Below, piece by piece: positions 47,711-58,359 of a stretch of 64,000 nt of DNA. The notes under the pieces are model-generated. The model searched no databases. It saw only the letters and a program-made list of their open reading frames with translations, and was not told the DNA's origin. Position 1 is the first letter of the stretch, and the number at the start of each line of letters is the position of its first letter. Made by a program: the position numbers and the translations under genes. This DNA is from Methylotenera sp. (GTDB lineage: Bacteria; Pseudomonadota; Gammaproteobacteria; Burkholderiales; Methylophilaceae). Where the stretch lies: NCBI GenBank assembly GCA_030693535.1, contig JAUYAL010000006.1, positions 1 to 64,000 of the forward strand. The letters are read 5' to 3'.

Positions 47711-48349
47711 ATGCAAGCTTTTACGCAATTGAATGGATTGGTAGCACCGCTGGATCGCGCTAATGTGGATACGGACGCTATTATTCCTAAGCAGTTTTTA
47801 AAATCAATCAAACGTAGTGGCTTCGGTCCAAACGCATTTGATGAGTGGCGTTATTTAGACCAAGGTGAGCCAGGTATGGATAATAGCAAGCGTCCGATAA
47901 ACCCTGATTTTGTGTTAAATCAGTCGCGCTATCAAGGCGCTAGTGTATTGCTTACACGTGAGAACTTTGGATGCGGTTCTAGCAGAGAGCATGCGCCATG
48001 GGCGTTGGAAGATTACGGCTTCAAGGTGATTATTGCACCTAGCTTTGCTGATATTTTCTTTAACAATTGCTTCAAAAATGGCATGTTGCCTATTGTTTTA
48101 AAAGCAGATGTTGTGGATGGGTTGTTTAATCAAGTGAGCGTGACTGAGGGCTATAAACTTAATATTGATTTAAGTGCGCAAACGATTACAACGCCTGCAG
48201 GTGAGGTTCATCCATTTGAAGTAGATGCTTTCCGTAAGCATTGCTTGTTAAACGGATTAGATGATATCGGTTTAACAATGCAGCAACAGGATAAAATTAA
48301 GGCGTTTGAGCTTAAGCACCAGCAAGCACAGCCATGGCTATTTAACTAA
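47711..48349 (+). CDS. leuD: 3-isopropylmalate dehydratase small subunit
   Basis: LeuD supplies the substrate-recognition swivelling domain for LeuC. The 212-residue product has [20 protein letters not shown] near 15-34, the family motif [20 protein letters not shown] near 81-100, and [18 protein letters not shown]. Start and length are typical of the proteobacterial form. Confidence 0.97.
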   Translation: MQAFTQLNGLVAPLDRANVDTDAIIPKQFLKSIKRSGFGPNAFDEWRYLDQGEPGMDNSKRPINPDFVLNQSRYQGASVLLTRENFGCGSSREHAPWALEDYGFKVIIAPSFADIFFNNCFKNGMLPIVLKADVVDGLFNQVSVTEGYKLNIDLSAQTITTPAGEVHPFEVDAFRKHCLLNGLDDIGLTMQQQDKIKAFELKHQQAQPWLFN

Positions 48350-48460
48350 AGCCATTACCAATTGACATCATTGAAGTTTCGTTGAAAAAAGCTCAGAAAC
48401 ATCGCTCTTTTTCACATTCAAATTTAGCTAAGTTAATTAAAAGTTTAAGAAAGTCATTTC

Positions 48461-49516
48461 ATGAAAATTGCAGTATTGCCAGGTGATGGTATTGGTCCAG
48501 AAATCGTAGCACAAGCCGTTAAAGTTTTAAATGCGCTTAATTTAGGCATCAGCATGACTGAGGCACCCATTGGCGGTGCCGGTTATGAAGCTTCAGGCGA
48601 TCCTTTGCCAGATGCAACATTGAAGTTGGCTAAGGAATCTGATGCTGTTTTATTAGGCGCAGTAGGAGACTGGAAGTACGATAAACTTGAGCGTCACTTG
48701 CGCCCTGAACGTGGTTTGTTACGTATTCGTAAAGAACTTAACTTGTTTGCCAACTTGCGTCCAGCATTATTGTACCCAGAGCTAGCTTCTGCATCTACAT
48801 TGAAGCCAGAAGTGGTTTCAGGGTTAGACATCATGATTGTTCGTGAGTTAACTGGTGACATTTACTTTGGTCAACCACGAGGTATTTCTAAATTAGAGAA
48901 TGGTGAGCGTGAGGGCGTCAATACAATGCGCTATAACGAATCTGAGATTCGTCGTATTGGGCGTGTGGCTTTTGACATTGCAATGAAACGTAATAAAAAA
49001 GTGTGCTCTGTGGATAAGGCTAACGTGTTAGAAGCAACTGAGTTATGGCGTCAAGTCATGATTGAGTTGTCGGCTGAGTATCCTGAGGTCGAATTGAGCC
49101 ATATGTATGTAGATAATGCAGCGATGCAGTTAATTCGTGCACCTAAGCAGTTTGATGTGATGGTGACAGGCAATATTTTTGGTGACATCTTGTCTGACGA
49201 AGCATCTATGCTTACAGGATCTATCGGTATGTTGCCTTCAGCCTCTTTAGATGAGAATAACAAAGGTATGTATGAGCCGAGCCATGGTTCAGCGCCAGAT
49301 ATTGCAGGTAAAGATATTGCAAATCCATTAGCAACAATTCTTTCAGTTGCGATGATGCTACGTTATACATTTAACGATGAGGTAAATGCACAACGTGTAG
49401 AAAATGCAGTGAAAAAAGCGCTTGCACAAGGCTACAGAACAGCTGATATCTGGACGGAAGGGTCAACTAAAGTTGGCTGTCATGCAATGGGCGATGCGGT
49501 AGTTGCGGCACTCTAA
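48461..49516 (+). CDS. leuB: 3-isopropylmalate dehydrogenase
   Basis: LeuB oxidatively decarboxylates 3-isopropylmalate with NAD+. The 351-residue product has [20 protein letters not shown] at the start, [20 protein letters not shown], the metal-binding [20 protein letters not shown], and [19 protein letters not shown]. It follows leuD by 111 bases; no promoter or terminator was identified in that gap. Confidence 0.97.
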   Translation: MKIAVLPGDGIGPEIVAQAVKVLNALNLGISMTEAPIGGAGYEASGDPLPDATLKLAKESDAVLLGAVGDWKYDKLERHLRPERGLLRIRKELNLFANLRPALLYPELASASTLKPEVVSGLDIMIVRELTGDIYFGQPRGISKLENGEREGVNTMRYNESEIRRIGRVAFDIAMKRNKKVCSVDKANVLEATELWRQVMIELSAEYPEVELSHMYVDNAAMQLIRAPKQFDVMVTGNIFGDILSDEASMLTGSIGMLPSASLDENNKGMYEPSHGSAPDIAGKDIANPLATILSVAMMLRYTFNDEVNAQRVENAVKKALAQGYRTADIWTEGSTKVGCHAMGDAVVAAL

Positions 49517-49645
49517 TCGCACTAGTCGAGTTTGGCTCGTTTGAGTTTAATCCTTGCTAGCTTGGTGTTAGTGGAGTGATAGTTTTTATTGATACCCTGC
49601 TGGATACATATCAGCAATCGTTAATTATTAAAAGTGGAAAATAAA

Positions 49646-50758
49646 ATGCTTAAAGTAGGTTTTGTAGGCTGGCGTGGCATGGTTGGTTCTGTTCTGATGC
49701 AACGTATGTTAGAAGAAAATGACTTTGCACTCATTGAGCCGCAATTTTTCACAACCTCTCAAGTTGGCGGTAAAGGGCCAAATGTTGGTAAAGAAACGCC
49801 AGCATTACTAGATGCTAAAGACGTAAATGCGCTTAAGGCGATGGATGCCATTGTGTCTTGCCAAGGTGGCGACTATACCACTGATATTTTTCCTAAATTA
49901 CGTGCAGCTGGCTGGAGCGGACACTGGATTGATGCTGCCTCAACATTGCGTATGGAGAGCGATGCTGTGATTGTGCTAGATCCAGTCAATATGCATGTGA
50001 TACAAGACGCTTATGCTCATGGCAATAAGAACTGGGTAGGTGGTAACTGTACAGTCTCGTTAATGCTAATGGCTTTAAATGGCTTGTTCAAAGCTGACTT
50101 AGTCGAGTGGGCAACATCAATGACTTATCAGGCAGCTTCTGGTGCAGGTGCACAGAATATGCGTGAACTGCTTAATCAAATGGGTGAGGCACACCGAGTA
50201 GCAAGCGATTTCCTGAAAGATCCTGCATCTGCAATCTTAGATATTGACAGAGAAGTGGCTGGTACATTGCGTGATGAACGATTCCCTACTGCACAGTTTG
50301 GCGTGCCTTTGGCTGGAAGCCTTATTCCTTGGATTGATAAAGACTTAGGCAACGGCCAAAGTAAAGAAGAGTGGAAAGGCGGCGTTGAAACTAATAAGAT
50401 TCTAGGTCGTGAAGCTAACCCTGTGCTGATTGATGGTCTGTGTGTGCGTATCGGCGCAATGCGTTGTCATAGCCAAGCTTTAACAATTAAGCTTAAAAAA
50501 GATGTGCCAATAGATGAAATCAGCCAAATGTTGGCTGAGGCCAATCAATGGGCAAAAGTGATTCCCAATGAGCGTGAAGTGAGCATGCGTGAGTTAACGC
50601 CAGCCGCCGTGACAGGCACGTTAATCACCCCAGTGGGTAGGTTGCGTAAGCTTAATATGGGTAACGACTACTTGTCAGCGTTTACAGTGGGTGACCAGTT
50701 GCTATGGGGGGCGGCAGAGCCGTTACGTCGTATGTTGCGGATTCTAATAGAAAAATAA
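49646..50758 (+). CDS. asd: Aspartate-semialdehyde dehydrogenase
   Basis: Asd reduces aspartyl phosphate to aspartate semialdehyde, the branch point to lysine/diaminopimelate, threonine and methionine. The 370-residue product starts [20 protein letters not shown] with the NADPH-binding GWRGMVG, and has the active-site Cys in [18 protein letters not shown]. The ATG at 49646 is chosen over an in-frame GTG at 49634, since this is the standard N-terminus. The order leuB-asd-fimV-truA is common in this group. Confidence 0.96.
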   Translation: MLKVGFVGWRGMVGSVLMQRMLEENDFALIEPQFFTTSQVGGKGPNVGKETPALLDAKDVNALKAMDAIVSCQGGDYTTDIFPKLRAAGWSGHWIDAASTLRMESDAVIVLDPVNMHVIQDAYAHGNKNWVGGNCTVSLMLMALNGLFKADLVEWATSMTYQAASGAGAQNMRELLNQMGEAHRVASDFLKDPASAILDIDREVAGTLRDERFPTAQFGVPLAGSLIPWIDKDLGNGQSKEEWKGGVETNKILGREANPVLIDGLCVRIGAMRCHSQALTIKLKKDVPIDEISQMLAEANQWAKVIPNEREVSMRELTPAAVTGTLITPVGRLRKLNMGNDYLSAFTVGDQLLWGAAEPLRRMLRILIEK

Positions 50759-50910
50759 ATTAACCCAGAGAAGTCTGGATGATAAAAAACATCGCATTAA
50801 ATGCTGCTGCCAGATAATGGCTAAATATAATGTGCATTATGAGCTTGCATACCTAACTATTTGATGTTATTTTCATATTGCAAATATTTAGTACGTTTAA
50901 AGGTAGCGAT

Positions 50911-53889
50911 GTGCGTAAATCAAAAATAAAGCAAATTTCGTTAGCGGTCTGCATGGCATTTATGCCAATCGTTGGCTACACAGCAGGCTTAGGGAAACTA
51001 AATGTTAATTCAGGGTTGGGTGAGCCATTAAAAGTAGACGTTGAGCTTCTCTCTGTTACTCCAGAAGAGCTATCCACCTTGACAGCTGCGATCGCTTCGG
51101 AAGAGGCATATAATGTGCAAGGGATTACCCGCCTTGGCGTTCATAATAATATCAAGGTTGACCTCGCTAAAAGTGACACTGGCGCCCCAATTCTAAGAAT
51201 TCGTTCTAGTACGCCAATCAATGATCCATATTTGGATATGTTGATTCAAGTAGACTGGGCATCTGGACGTTTGTTACGTGAGTATACGGTTTTACTCGAT
51301 CCTCCTGAGTACAAGCAGGCGGCTAATGCTGCTTCTGATTTTGTGCCAATTATCAAGCCAAGCGCTACCTCAGGTGTACTCGCTGACTCTAATACACAGA
51401 AGACTTTAACGCCAAATACAAGCAAAACTTCAAAGAAAAAAATTAGTACGGCTAAGCCTGAAGATTTGGCGCAAAAAGAAGTTGACGTAGATGAACTCAC
51501 CACTAAACGTGGAGATACATTAGCTGCAATAGCGCAAAAAATGCAGGTTGATGGTGTAAGTCTTGACCAAATGTTGGTGGGTTTGTTTGAAAACAACAAG
51601 TCAGCTTTTGCTAATAATAATATGAACCAACTTAAAGTTGGGCAAATTATTAAAGCGCCTTCTACTGAAGCATTAACTGCAATTGATCCTAAGCAGGCAA
51701 AACAAGCACTTAAAGTGCATGCATCCAACTGGAACGCTTACCGCAACGCTCTTGCAGGTAATGTAAAAACTGCGTTAGCCTCGGAGGAGAGCGAGCCTAA
51801 GCAATCAGCATCAGGGAAAATTGCTTCAGCAGAAGATAAGTCTGCTGCTGTTAAGCCAGGCGTCCAAGATGTTGTAAAACTTTCCGCAGGCGAAAAGAAT
51901 GCCGTTACTAGCCAAAAATCAGGCACTGCAGAAGCTGATGCAAAAATTATTGCATTACAGGAAGAAGCGACTGCACGTGAGAACGCGCTTAAGGAGTCCT
52001 TGTCTCGTGCTGCAGCATTAGAAAAACAAATTGAGGATATGCAAAAGTTGTTGGCGCTGAAAAATCAGACCATGACTGAGTTGCAGAAAAACGCAGAAGT
52101 AACTTCTGAGCCTGTTGCTGAAAAGCCGGCAGTGGAGAAGCCTGCTGAAACAAAACCTGAGGTCAAGGCTCAGCCAAAAAAACAAGCAGCCAAAGTTCCT
52201 CCACCTGAGCCTGTACAAGAGCCATCTTTCATTGAAAGCCTTCTGTCAGGTCTTGATATTAAGTTGCTAGGCGGCACATCTGCCTTAGTAGTGTTGGCTG
52301 CTGGCTGGTTGTTTTTACGTAATAAGCGTAGAAAAGAGTTAGATAGCTTTGAGCGTGGTATTCTTACCTCAGGTGGCTTACGTGCAAATACTGTATTTGG
52401 TAATACCACTGGTAACTCAAGTACCTCAGATACATCGTTCCTGACTGATTTTGCACAGAGTGCAGATGGCAGCATGATAGACACTAATGATGTTGACCCA
52501 ATCGCTGAAGCTGAAGTTTATATGGCTTATGGACGTGATGCTCAAGCTGAAGAAATACTTAAAGATGCTATTGTTAAAGAACCAAAGCGGTATGAGTTAC
52601 ATCTGAAACTCTTGGAAATGTATGCTGGCCGTAAAGATGTCTCTGCATTTGAGGCAGTTGCGGGAGAGTTGTACACTACTTTAGGTGCGGATGATCCTAC
52701 ATGGGCAAGAGTTGCGGAAATGGGTCAAAAGTTAGAGCCTGAAAATCCGCTTTATGATATCTCTAGTCTTCCTGCCTCAGCGCCATCAGCAATGGCTGTT
52801 CAGGCTGGCGCAGTGGCGAGTGCGGTGTTATCACACCAAGACGACGTTAGTTTAGATTTCTCTTTAGATGATGAGCCTAACACTTCATCTGAACCAAAGA
52901 ATGAGTTCCAAATTACTGAAGAAGTTAAGCCGGCGCTATTTGCTGGCGAGACTACAGCTGAGGTTAGCCCAAGTTCGGTCGTGATGGAAAGCTTTAGCTC
53001 AGCTCCGGCTGTTGACGAAGGGCTTGAGTTTGATTTGGGTGTGCCAGATGTTCCCTCAGCGAGTGAGATAGACGATAAACAAGCTGAGGAAGTGGTGCTC
53101 GCTGATAGTGCTGCGACTGATGAGTCAACTGCAACAGTTGACGATAATACCTTAGAGTTTACATTCGCTTCTGATGCTGATGCTGAGTTGGTTGAAGCGA
53201 CGCCTGTTAATCCCGAGACTGAGGCAATAGTAAGTGATGCTGATTCTTTTGAAGTGCCATCGTTTCTTGATACGGCACCTAATATTGAGTTTTCAAGCGA
53301 ATCTGAGAGTAGTACTCCGATAGCATTCAATGAAGAGTTTAGTATTGCGGATAATTCTGCAATAGACTTCTCTACTTCAGATTCAGAACCAGTGGCTTTT
53401 GAAATTCCAGACACTCCCATGGAAATATCATTTGATGTTCCATCAGATAAAATTGAGGGTACCAGCTTTGATGGTAGTCTGCCGCTCATTGATCATCCAG
53501 AGATTGATAATGCAAATTTGCAATCTTCAAATGAAAGTGTGAACTTTGATTTTTCATTAGATGAAACAGACACTGCGCCGATTGATACTAAAGACTCAGT
53601 CAGTGATGTTGCTAGCAATGAGTTTGACTTTTCTGCCATAAGTTTAGATTTAGGTGATGATGATACGCAATCATTGCTTGAAGATGCTGACGATAGTGCT
53701 CTTGATTCACCTATTGCTTCTGAAGCTGTTAGTTCAGAAAATCAAGATGTTGATATTAAGCTGGACTTGGTGGCTGCGTATATCGATATGGACGACAAAG
53801 AGGGTGCACGCGAGCTACTTGAGGAAGTGCTAAAAGAGGGTGGGCCACAGCAGAAATTAAAAGCTGAGCAGTTGTTAGCAGGTTTATAG
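50911..53889 (+). CDS. fimV: FimV-type pilus assembly / polar landmark protein
   Basis: FimV is an inner-membrane, peptidoglycan-associated scaffold needed for type IV pili and polar organisation in Pseudomonas. The 992-residue product has a signal peptide (ending near VGYTA), the FimV N-terminal domain GLGKLNVNSGLGEPLKVDVE, a LysM domain about 200-250, a coiled coil about 340-395, and a membrane helix about 451-470. A long acidic Ser/Asp/Glu-rich cytoplasmic region and a C-terminal TPR-like FimV motif (KLDLVAAYIDMDDKEGAREL) complete it. GTG at 50911 is chosen: AAAGG lies 7 bases upstream. The frame is open back to a TTG at 50878. Confidence 0.93.
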   Translation: MRKSKIKQISLAVCMAFMPIVGYTAGLGKLNVNSGLGEPLKVDVELLSVTPEELSTLTAAIASEEAYNVQGITRLGVHNNIKVDLAKSDTGAPILRIRSSTPINDPYLDMLIQVDWASGRLLREYTVLLDPPEYKQAANAASDFVPIIKPSATSGVLADSNTQKTLTPNTSKTSKKKISTAKPEDLAQKEVDVDELTTKRGDTLAAIAQKMQVDGVSLDQMLVGLFENNKSAFANNNMNQLKVGQIIKAPSTEALTAIDPKQAKQALKVHASNWNAYRNALAGNVKTALASEESEPKQSASGKIASAEDKSAAVKPGVQDVVKLSAGEKNAVTSQKSGTAEADAKIIALQEEATARENALKESLSRAAALEKQIEDMQKLLALKNQTMTELQKNAEVTSEPVAEKPAVEKPAETKPEVKAQPKKQAAKVPPPEPVQEPSFIESLLSGLDIKLLGGTSALVVLAAGWLFLRNKRRKELDSFERGILTSGGLRANTVFGNTTGNSSTSDTSFLTDFAQSADGSMIDTNDVDPIAEAEVYMAYGRDAQAEEILKDAIVKEPKRYELHLKLLEMYAGRKDVSAFEAVAGELYTTLGADDPTWARVAEMGQKLEPENPLYDISSLPASAPSAMAVQAGAVASAVLSHQDDVSLDFSLDDEPNTSSEPKNEFQITEEVKPALFAGETTAEVSPSSVVMESFSSAPAVDEGLEFDLGVPDVPSASEIDDKQAEEVVLADSAATDESTATVDDNTLEFTFASDADAELVEATPVNPETEAIVSDADSFEVPSFLDTAPNIEFSSESESSTPIAFNEEFSIADNSAIDFSTSDSEPVAFEIPDTPMEISFDVPSDKIEGTSFDGSLPLIDHPEIDNANLQSSNESVNFDFSLDETDTAPIDTKDSVSDVASNEFDFSAISLDLGDDDTQSLLEDADDSALDSPIASEAVSSENQDVDIKLDLVAAYIDMDDKEGARELLEEVLKEGGPQQKLKAEQLLAGL

Positions 53890-53900
53890 GATTAGTTTAC

Positions 53901-53935
53901 ACAAAAAGGCCGAGCTTAATGCTCGGCCTTTTTGT
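53901..53935. terminator. Strong bidirectional terminator after fimV
   Basis: ACAAAAAGGCCGAGC (53901-53915) pairs perfectly with GCTCGGCCTTTTTGT (53921-53935) over the loop TTAAT. The 15-bp stem ends in a run of five T residues on the plus strand. It ends fimV and rules out a start of the next gene within this stretch. Confidence 0.95.
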
Positions 53936-53999
53936 TCTTTACCGCTATTTAGGTTTAGTTACTCTAAAAGTATACGTTGCTACCAATGATTTGTTTACG

Positions 54000-54644
54000 A
54001 TGGATTTATTAAATATGCATCCTTTTGTTAAGATGTTAATGTTTTTATTAATATTAATCGCTGCTGGGATTGCTGATTCTCAATTGCTAATAGCAATACT
54101 GCTGATACTTTTTATCGCGGCAGTTAAAATGCAGTTCAAGGTTTTTTGGACCACATTAAGACGAGCGCGCTGGTTTTTCTTTTCAATTTTCTTGATCTAT
54201 GCATTCGGCACTCCGGGAGAGTTGGTTCCTCATTTTCCAGTCAGTGTTGCGCCAAGTTTTGAGGGGTTGCATCTTGCTCTGTTACAAATATCTAGGTTGC
54301 TAATTGCGTTAGCGGCATTAAATATATTACTAGTCACTACAAAGAAAGATGAGTTGATGTTGGCGTTGTATATATTACTACAGCCGCTAAAGTACGTTGG
54401 TCTTGATGTTGAGAGGTTTTCAGTTCGCTTATTACTGACACTTAATTATGTTGATGAAGTTGCGGTTAGAGGTAAGGCAAATTTTAGTTTTAGGCATTTT
54501 AATGATATTCATAGTGAGCTAGAAGCAATACCAATGGTTGATATTGTGTATTTTGAAAAGAAACACTTCAACTCAATAGATAAAGTTGTGATGGTGCTTA
54601 TGTTGTTTGTTCTAGGAGTAATGATTGCGATGAGGTTTTTGTGA
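54000..54644 (+). CDS. Orphan EcfT/CbiQ-family membrane protein
   Basis: A hydrophobic protein of about 214 residues with membrane helices near 10-45, 60-80, 95-120 and at the C-terminus. The arrangement RRARWFFFSIFLIYAFGTPG, FEGLHLALLQISRLLIALAA and DVERFSVRLLLTLNYVDEVA fits the T component of energy-coupling-factor transporters (CbiQ/EcfT). No ATPase (EcfA) or substrate component is encoded nearby. The open frame begins at 53919 inside the terminator, so the start must be later; ATG 54000 or 54015 are candidates, both with weak ribosome sites. The truA start overlaps its stop. Confidence 0.7.
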   Translation: MDLLNMHPFVKMLMFLLILIAAGIADSQLLIAILLILFIAAVKMQFKVFWTTLRRARWFFFSIFLIYAFGTPGELVPHFPVSVAPSFEGLHLALLQISRLLIALAALNILLVTTKKDELMLALYILLQPLKYVGLDVERFSVRLLLTLNYVDEVAVRGKANFSFRHFNDIHSELEAIPMVDIVYFEKKHFNSIDKVVMVLMLFVLGVMIAMRFL

Positions 54645-55426
54645 AAGTTGCTTTAGGGGTAACTTATGATGGTTCGCTGTTTTGCGGATGGCAGAGTCAG
54701 CCGTCCGCTTGTGGAGTGCAAGATGCATTAGAAGCTGCGATTCAAAGTGTTGCGCAACATCAGGTTAGAATACATGCGGCAGGCCGAACGGATACGGGTG
54801 TTCATGGGTTAGGTCAAGTTGTACATTTTGAAACTGATGCAAATCGCCCATTATCTGCGTGGGTGCGTGGAGTTAATGCGCATTTGCCTGAAACTGTGCG
54901 AGTAGAATGGGCGCATGAAGTGGGTGAAGACTTCCATGCAAGATTTTCTGCACTCAGTAGGAGTTATCAGTATTTGCTATACAACGCACCAGTAGCTTCA
55001 GCGGTAATGGCTAGTAAGGCAGGTTGGTTTCATTTGCCTTTAGATTATGCAGCAATGCGAGAAGCTGCCACGTATTTGGTTGGCGAGCATGACTTTACTG
55101 CTTTTCGTGCATCTGAATGTCAGGCAAAAACAGCCGTTAGAACCTTATCTAAAGCAGATGTTCTAAATGCTGGGCAATACTTCCTGTTCAATTTTTCAGC
55201 AAATGCCTTTTTACAGCATCAGGTACGTAATATGGTTGGCGCGTTAATTTATATTGGAAAAGGTAAATACCCACCCAGTTATATGCAAGTGCTATTACAA
55301 AATAAGGATCGTACATTATCGCCACCAACGTTTTCTCCAAGCGGTTTGTATTTAACAGACGTTGGGTATGACGAGAGGTGGGGATTGCCAAAAAACACTC
55401 AGCCGGGCTTGAAAATATTAGTTTAG
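54641..55426 (+). CDS. truA: tRNA pseudouridine(38-40) synthase TruA
   Basis: TruA makes pseudouridine at positions 38-40 of tRNA anticodon arms. The 261-residue product has the catalytic Asp in [20 protein letters not shown], then [18 protein letters not shown] and the C-terminal [20 protein letters not shown]. It uses a GTG start at 54641 overlapping the TGA of the upstream gene (GTGA), which suggests translational coupling with the EcfT-like gene. Confidence 0.96.
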   Translation: MKVALGVTYDGSLFCGWQSQPSACGVQDALEAAIQSVAQHQVRIHAAGRTDTGVHGLGQVVHFETDANRPLSAWVRGVNAHLPETVRVEWAHEVGEDFHARFSALSRSYQYLLYNAPVASAVMASKAGWFHLPLDYAAMREAATYLVGEHDFTAFRASECQAKTAVRTLSKADVLNAGQYFLFNFSANAFLQHQVRNMVGALIYIGKGKYPPSYMQVLLQNKDRTLSPPTFSPSGLYLTDVGYDERWGLPKNTQPGLKILV

Positions 55427-55496
55427 CGTTACAATGACACCGTCTTTATTGATGGTGAGTAATGTTAAGCGATATTTGTCACGCGAGTTAAAGGAT

Positions 55497-56117
55497 ATGG
55501 ATTTGAGAGTCAGAGTTAAGATCTGTGGAATTACGAGGGTAGAAGATGCCTTGGTAGCTGTCGAAAACGGTGCCGATGCGATAGGTTTGGTTTTTTATGA
55601 GCCAAGCCCGCGAGCCGTGTCTATCGAGCAAGCCATTAAAATTGTTAATCAAATCCCAGCGTTTATCAGTATCGTTGGCTTGTTTGTGAATGCGGAAGAG
55701 CGTTTCATTCGTGATGTAATTTCGAATGTTGCATTAGACTTACTCCAGTTTCATGGTGATGAAGTACCCGAAGAATGCTCACGCTATGCCTTACCTTTTA
55801 TGAAGGCAATTCGCGTTAAGTCAGACACAAATTTGGTACAATGTGCGAAAGATTATTCTGCATCCAAAGCATTATTATTAGATACCTATACTGAGGGTGT
55901 GGCTGGAGGAACAGGGCATACATTTGACTGGGGTTTAATTCCATCGAATTTGAATAAGCCTGTCGTATTAGCTGGTGGGTTAACAGCGGAGAATGTCGCC
56001 TCAGCCATTCAACAAGTCAAGCCTTATGCTGTTGATGTAAGTGGTGGTGTGGAATTGTCAAAAGGAATTAAAGATGCGGCAAAAATTGCTGCATTTATGC
56101 AACAAGTCTATTTGTAA
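55497..56117 (+). CDS. trpF: Phosphoribosylanthranilate isomerase
   Basis: TrpF performs the Amadori rearrangement in tryptophan synthesis. The 206-residue product has [20 protein letters not shown] with the catalytic Cys, [40 protein letters not shown] with the catalytic Asp, and [19 protein letters not shown]. The frame is open from 55434, but TrpF proteins begin just before VKICGIT. ATG 55497 is taken, with AAAGG very close upstream; TTG 55503 would be better spaced and is an alternative. Confidence 0.94.
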   Translation: MDLRVRVKICGITRVEDALVAVENGADAIGLVFYEPSPRAVSIEQAIKIVNQIPAFISIVGLFVNAEERFIRDVISNVALDLLQFHGDEVPEECSRYALPFMKAIRVKSDTNLVQCAKDYSASKALLLDTYTEGVAGGTGHTFDWGLIPSNLNKPVVLAGGLTAENVASAIQQVKPYAVDVSGGVELSKGIKDAAKIAAFMQQVYL

Positions 56118-56172
56118 TTGAAACCTATTTGTAATTTAAACAGAGTGCGGTGAGTTTAAGTGGAGATTAAAT

Positions 56173-57375
56173 ATGCAGCTTTATGATATGCCAGATGCAC
56201 GTGGGCATTTTGGACAGTTCGGTGGTACGTTTGTCGCGGAAACATTGGTTGAGGCACTTGATGAGTTGCGTGTGATGTACGAAAAGTACCGTCATGATCC
56301 TGAGTTCTTAGCTGAATACGCGTATGATTTAAAGCACTTTGTTGGCCGTCCAAGCCCGATTTACCATGCAAAACGATTATCTGATCAAATTGGTGGTGCT
56401 CAAATCTTCTTGAAGCGTGAGGATTTAAACCACACTGGTGCGCACAAAATCAATAATACAATCGGTCAGGCTTTATTAGCTAAGCGCATGGGTAAACCTA
56501 GAGTAATTGCTGAGACTGGCGCAGGGCAGCATGGCGTTGCTACGGCTACTATTGCCGCTCGTTTGGGCTTAGAGTGTGTGGTATATATGGGTAGTGAAGA
56601 CGTTAAGCGTCAGGCACCTAATGTATTCAGGATGAAGCTCTTAGGTGCTACAGTTGTGCCTGTTGAAAGTGGATCTAAAACACTTAAAGATGCACTCAAT
56701 GAAGCGATGCGTGATTGGGTGACTAACGTTCATAATACTTTTTACATCATTGGTACCGTCGCAGGCCCTCATCCATACCCAATGATGGTACGAGACTTCC
56801 AAGCAGTGATTGGTGTAGAAGCAAAAGTGCAAATGATGGAAATGGCTGGACGTCAGCCTGATGCTGTTGTTGCCTGTGTTGGTGGTGGCTCAAATGCGAT
56901 GGGTATATTTTATCCTTATATTGATGTGCCTAATGTTAGATTAATTGGTGTCGAAGCTGCTGGACATGGGATTGAGACAGGAATGCATGCCGCACCGCTT
57001 ACTGCGAATAGTCCGGTTGGTGTTTTACATGGTAACCGTACATACCTGATGCAAGATGCAGATGGGCAGATTATTGAGACGCACTCAGTTTCAGCCGGTT
57101 TAGATTACCCAGGGGTAGGGCCTGAGCATGCTTGGTTGAAAGACATTAAGCGTGCAGAGTATGTGGCGATCACTGATGACGAGGCGATGTCTGCATTTCA
57201 TAATTTATGCCGCACAGAAGGCATTATCCCAGCATTAGAGTCTAGTCATGCGCTTGCGCATGCACAGAAAATGGCTAAAACCATGAGTAAAGACCAAATT
57301 GTGTTGGTCAACTTATCTGGCCGTGGGGATAAAGATATCAACACTGTTGCTAAGCTTGCAAATATTACTTTATAA
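56173..57375 (+). CDS. trpB: Tryptophan synthase beta chain
   Basis: TrpB condenses indole with serine using PLP. The 400-residue product has the PLP lysine in [40 protein letters not shown], the phosphate-binding [15 protein letters not shown], and [15 protein letters not shown] near the end. GTGGAGATTAAAT precedes the ATG. Its partner trpA is 163 bases downstream rather than directly adjacent. Confidence 0.97.
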   Translation: MQLYDMPDARGHFGQFGGTFVAETLVEALDELRVMYEKYRHDPEFLAEYAYDLKHFVGRPSPIYHAKRLSDQIGGAQIFLKREDLNHTGAHKINNTIGQALLAKRMGKPRVIAETGAGQHGVATATIAARLGLECVVYMGSEDVKRQAPNVFRMKLLGATVVPVESGSKTLKDALNEAMRDWVTNVHNTFYIIGTVAGPHPYPMMVRDFQAVIGVEAKVQMMEMAGRQPDAVVACVGGGSNAMGIFYPYIDVPNVRLIGVEAAGHGIETGMHAAPLTANSPVGVLHGNRTYLMQDADGQIIETHSVSAGLDYPGVGPEHAWLKDIKRAEYVAITDDEAMSAFHNLCRTEGIIPALESSHALAHAQKMAKTMSKDQIVLVNLSGRGDKDINTVAKLANITL

Positions 57376-57391
57376 ACCTTAACGTTAAGGT
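57376..57391. repeat. Perfect 16-bp palindrome just after trpB
   Basis: ACCTTAACGTTAAGGT is its own reverse complement and starts at the base following the trpB stop. It has no loop, so a protein-binding site is more likely than an RNA hairpin. Confidence 0.6.
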
Positions 57392-57422
57392 GATAGCTTT
57401 TTCAGTCAGATACCTTCACATC

Positions 57423-57470
57423 AATCATGATTAAGTTCTATTTAAACAATATAGCTTAATCATGATTTTT
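57423..57470 (+). terminator. Terminator-like hairpin between trpB and trpA
   Basis: AATCATGATTAAG (57423-57435) pairs exactly with CTTAATCATGATT (57455-57467) around a 19-base loop, followed by TTT to make a five-T run. The stem is long but AT-rich. It could end trpB transcripts partially or protect their 3' end. Confidence 0.55.
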
Positions 57471-57486
57471 GTGCAGCATGCCTGAA

Positions 57487-57514
57487 TTGATTAAAACTTC
57501 GCTTTAGATAAATT
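57487..57514 (+). promoter_or_regulatory. Possible promoter of trpA
   Basis: TTGATT (57487-57492), a 16-base spacer and TAAATT (57509-57514) lie after the trpB hairpin and 25 bases before trpA. This could be a sigma-70 promoter giving trpA its own transcript. Such matches are common in AT-rich DNA. Confidence 0.35.
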
Positions 57515-57538
57515 AACTAGTACAACAATAAGCTACCT

Positions 57539-58339
57539 ATGTCACGAATTCAAACAACTTTTGCTACTTTAAAACAGCAAGGTAAAACAGCCTTGATCCC
57601 TTATATTACGGCAGGTGATCCGCATCCCAAGCATACTGTTAATCTAATGCACACTTTAGTTAAAAATGGCGCAGACATGATTGAGCTTGGCGTGCCATTT
57701 TCAGATCCGATGGCCGATGGCCCAGTCATTCAGCGTGCTAGTGAGCGCGCTTTGGTACATAAGGTTGGGTTAACGGCAGTGTTGGATATGGTAAAAGAGT
57801 TTCGTAAAACCAATCAAACAACGCCGATTGTATTAATGGGTTATGCTAATCCGATTGAAGCGATTGGGCCGACAGTGTTTGCTGACAGAGCAAAAGCTGC
57901 AGATGTTGATGGTGTCATTACTGTGGATTATCCGCCAGAAGAGTGCGGTGAGTTTGTTAAAGAGTTACGCGCACGTGATATCGATCCTGTGTTCTTGTTG
58001 TCACCAACCACCGAACCAAAGCGTGTTGAGTTAATTGTTAATCAGGCAAGTGGCTTTGTATACTATGTGTCACTTAAAGGAGTTACTGGTGCTGCGAATT
58101 TAGATATTGTAGAAGTTTCTGCACGCGTAGCTTCTATCCGTCAGCAAACAAATCTACCTGTTGGAGTAGGTTTTGGTATACGGGATGCAGCTACAGCAAA
58201 AGCAACAGCAGCGATTGCTGATGCGGTTGTTGTAGGTAGCCGTATGGTGCAGGAGATTGAAGCTTCTAATGATGATAATTTATTAGAGAATGTCGCTGCA
58301 TTGATGAAAGAATTAAAAACCGCAGTTGACGCTGCGTAA
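57539..58339 (+). CDS. trpA: Tryptophan synthase alpha chain
   Basis: TrpA cleaves indole-3-glycerol phosphate and passes indole to TrpB. The 266-residue product has [20 protein letters not shown], and the catalytic Glu and Asp in [20 protein letters not shown]. The motifs [15 protein letters not shown] and [13 protein letters not shown] follow. The start codon is preceded by a poor ribosome site. It is followed 20 bases later by accD. Confidence 0.97.
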   Translation: MSRIQTTFATLKQQGKTALIPYITAGDPHPKHTVNLMHTLVKNGADMIELGVPFSDPMADGPVIQRASERALVHKVGLTAVLDMVKEFRKTNQTTPIVLMGYANPIEAIGPTVFADRAKAADVDGVITVDYPPEECGEFVKELRARDIDPVFLLSPTTEPKRVELIVNQASGFVYYVSLKGVTGAANLDIVEVSARVASIRQQTNLPVGVGFGIRDAATAKATAAIADAVVVGSRMVQEIEASNDDNLLENVAALMKELKTAVDAA

Positions 58340-58359
58340 TTTGTTAAAAAGGATATGCA

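Noticed and set aside
53919..53999. An upstream start for the EcfT-like protein at 53919.
   Set aside because: It lies within the perfect 15-bp fimV terminator and adds a segment without family similarity.
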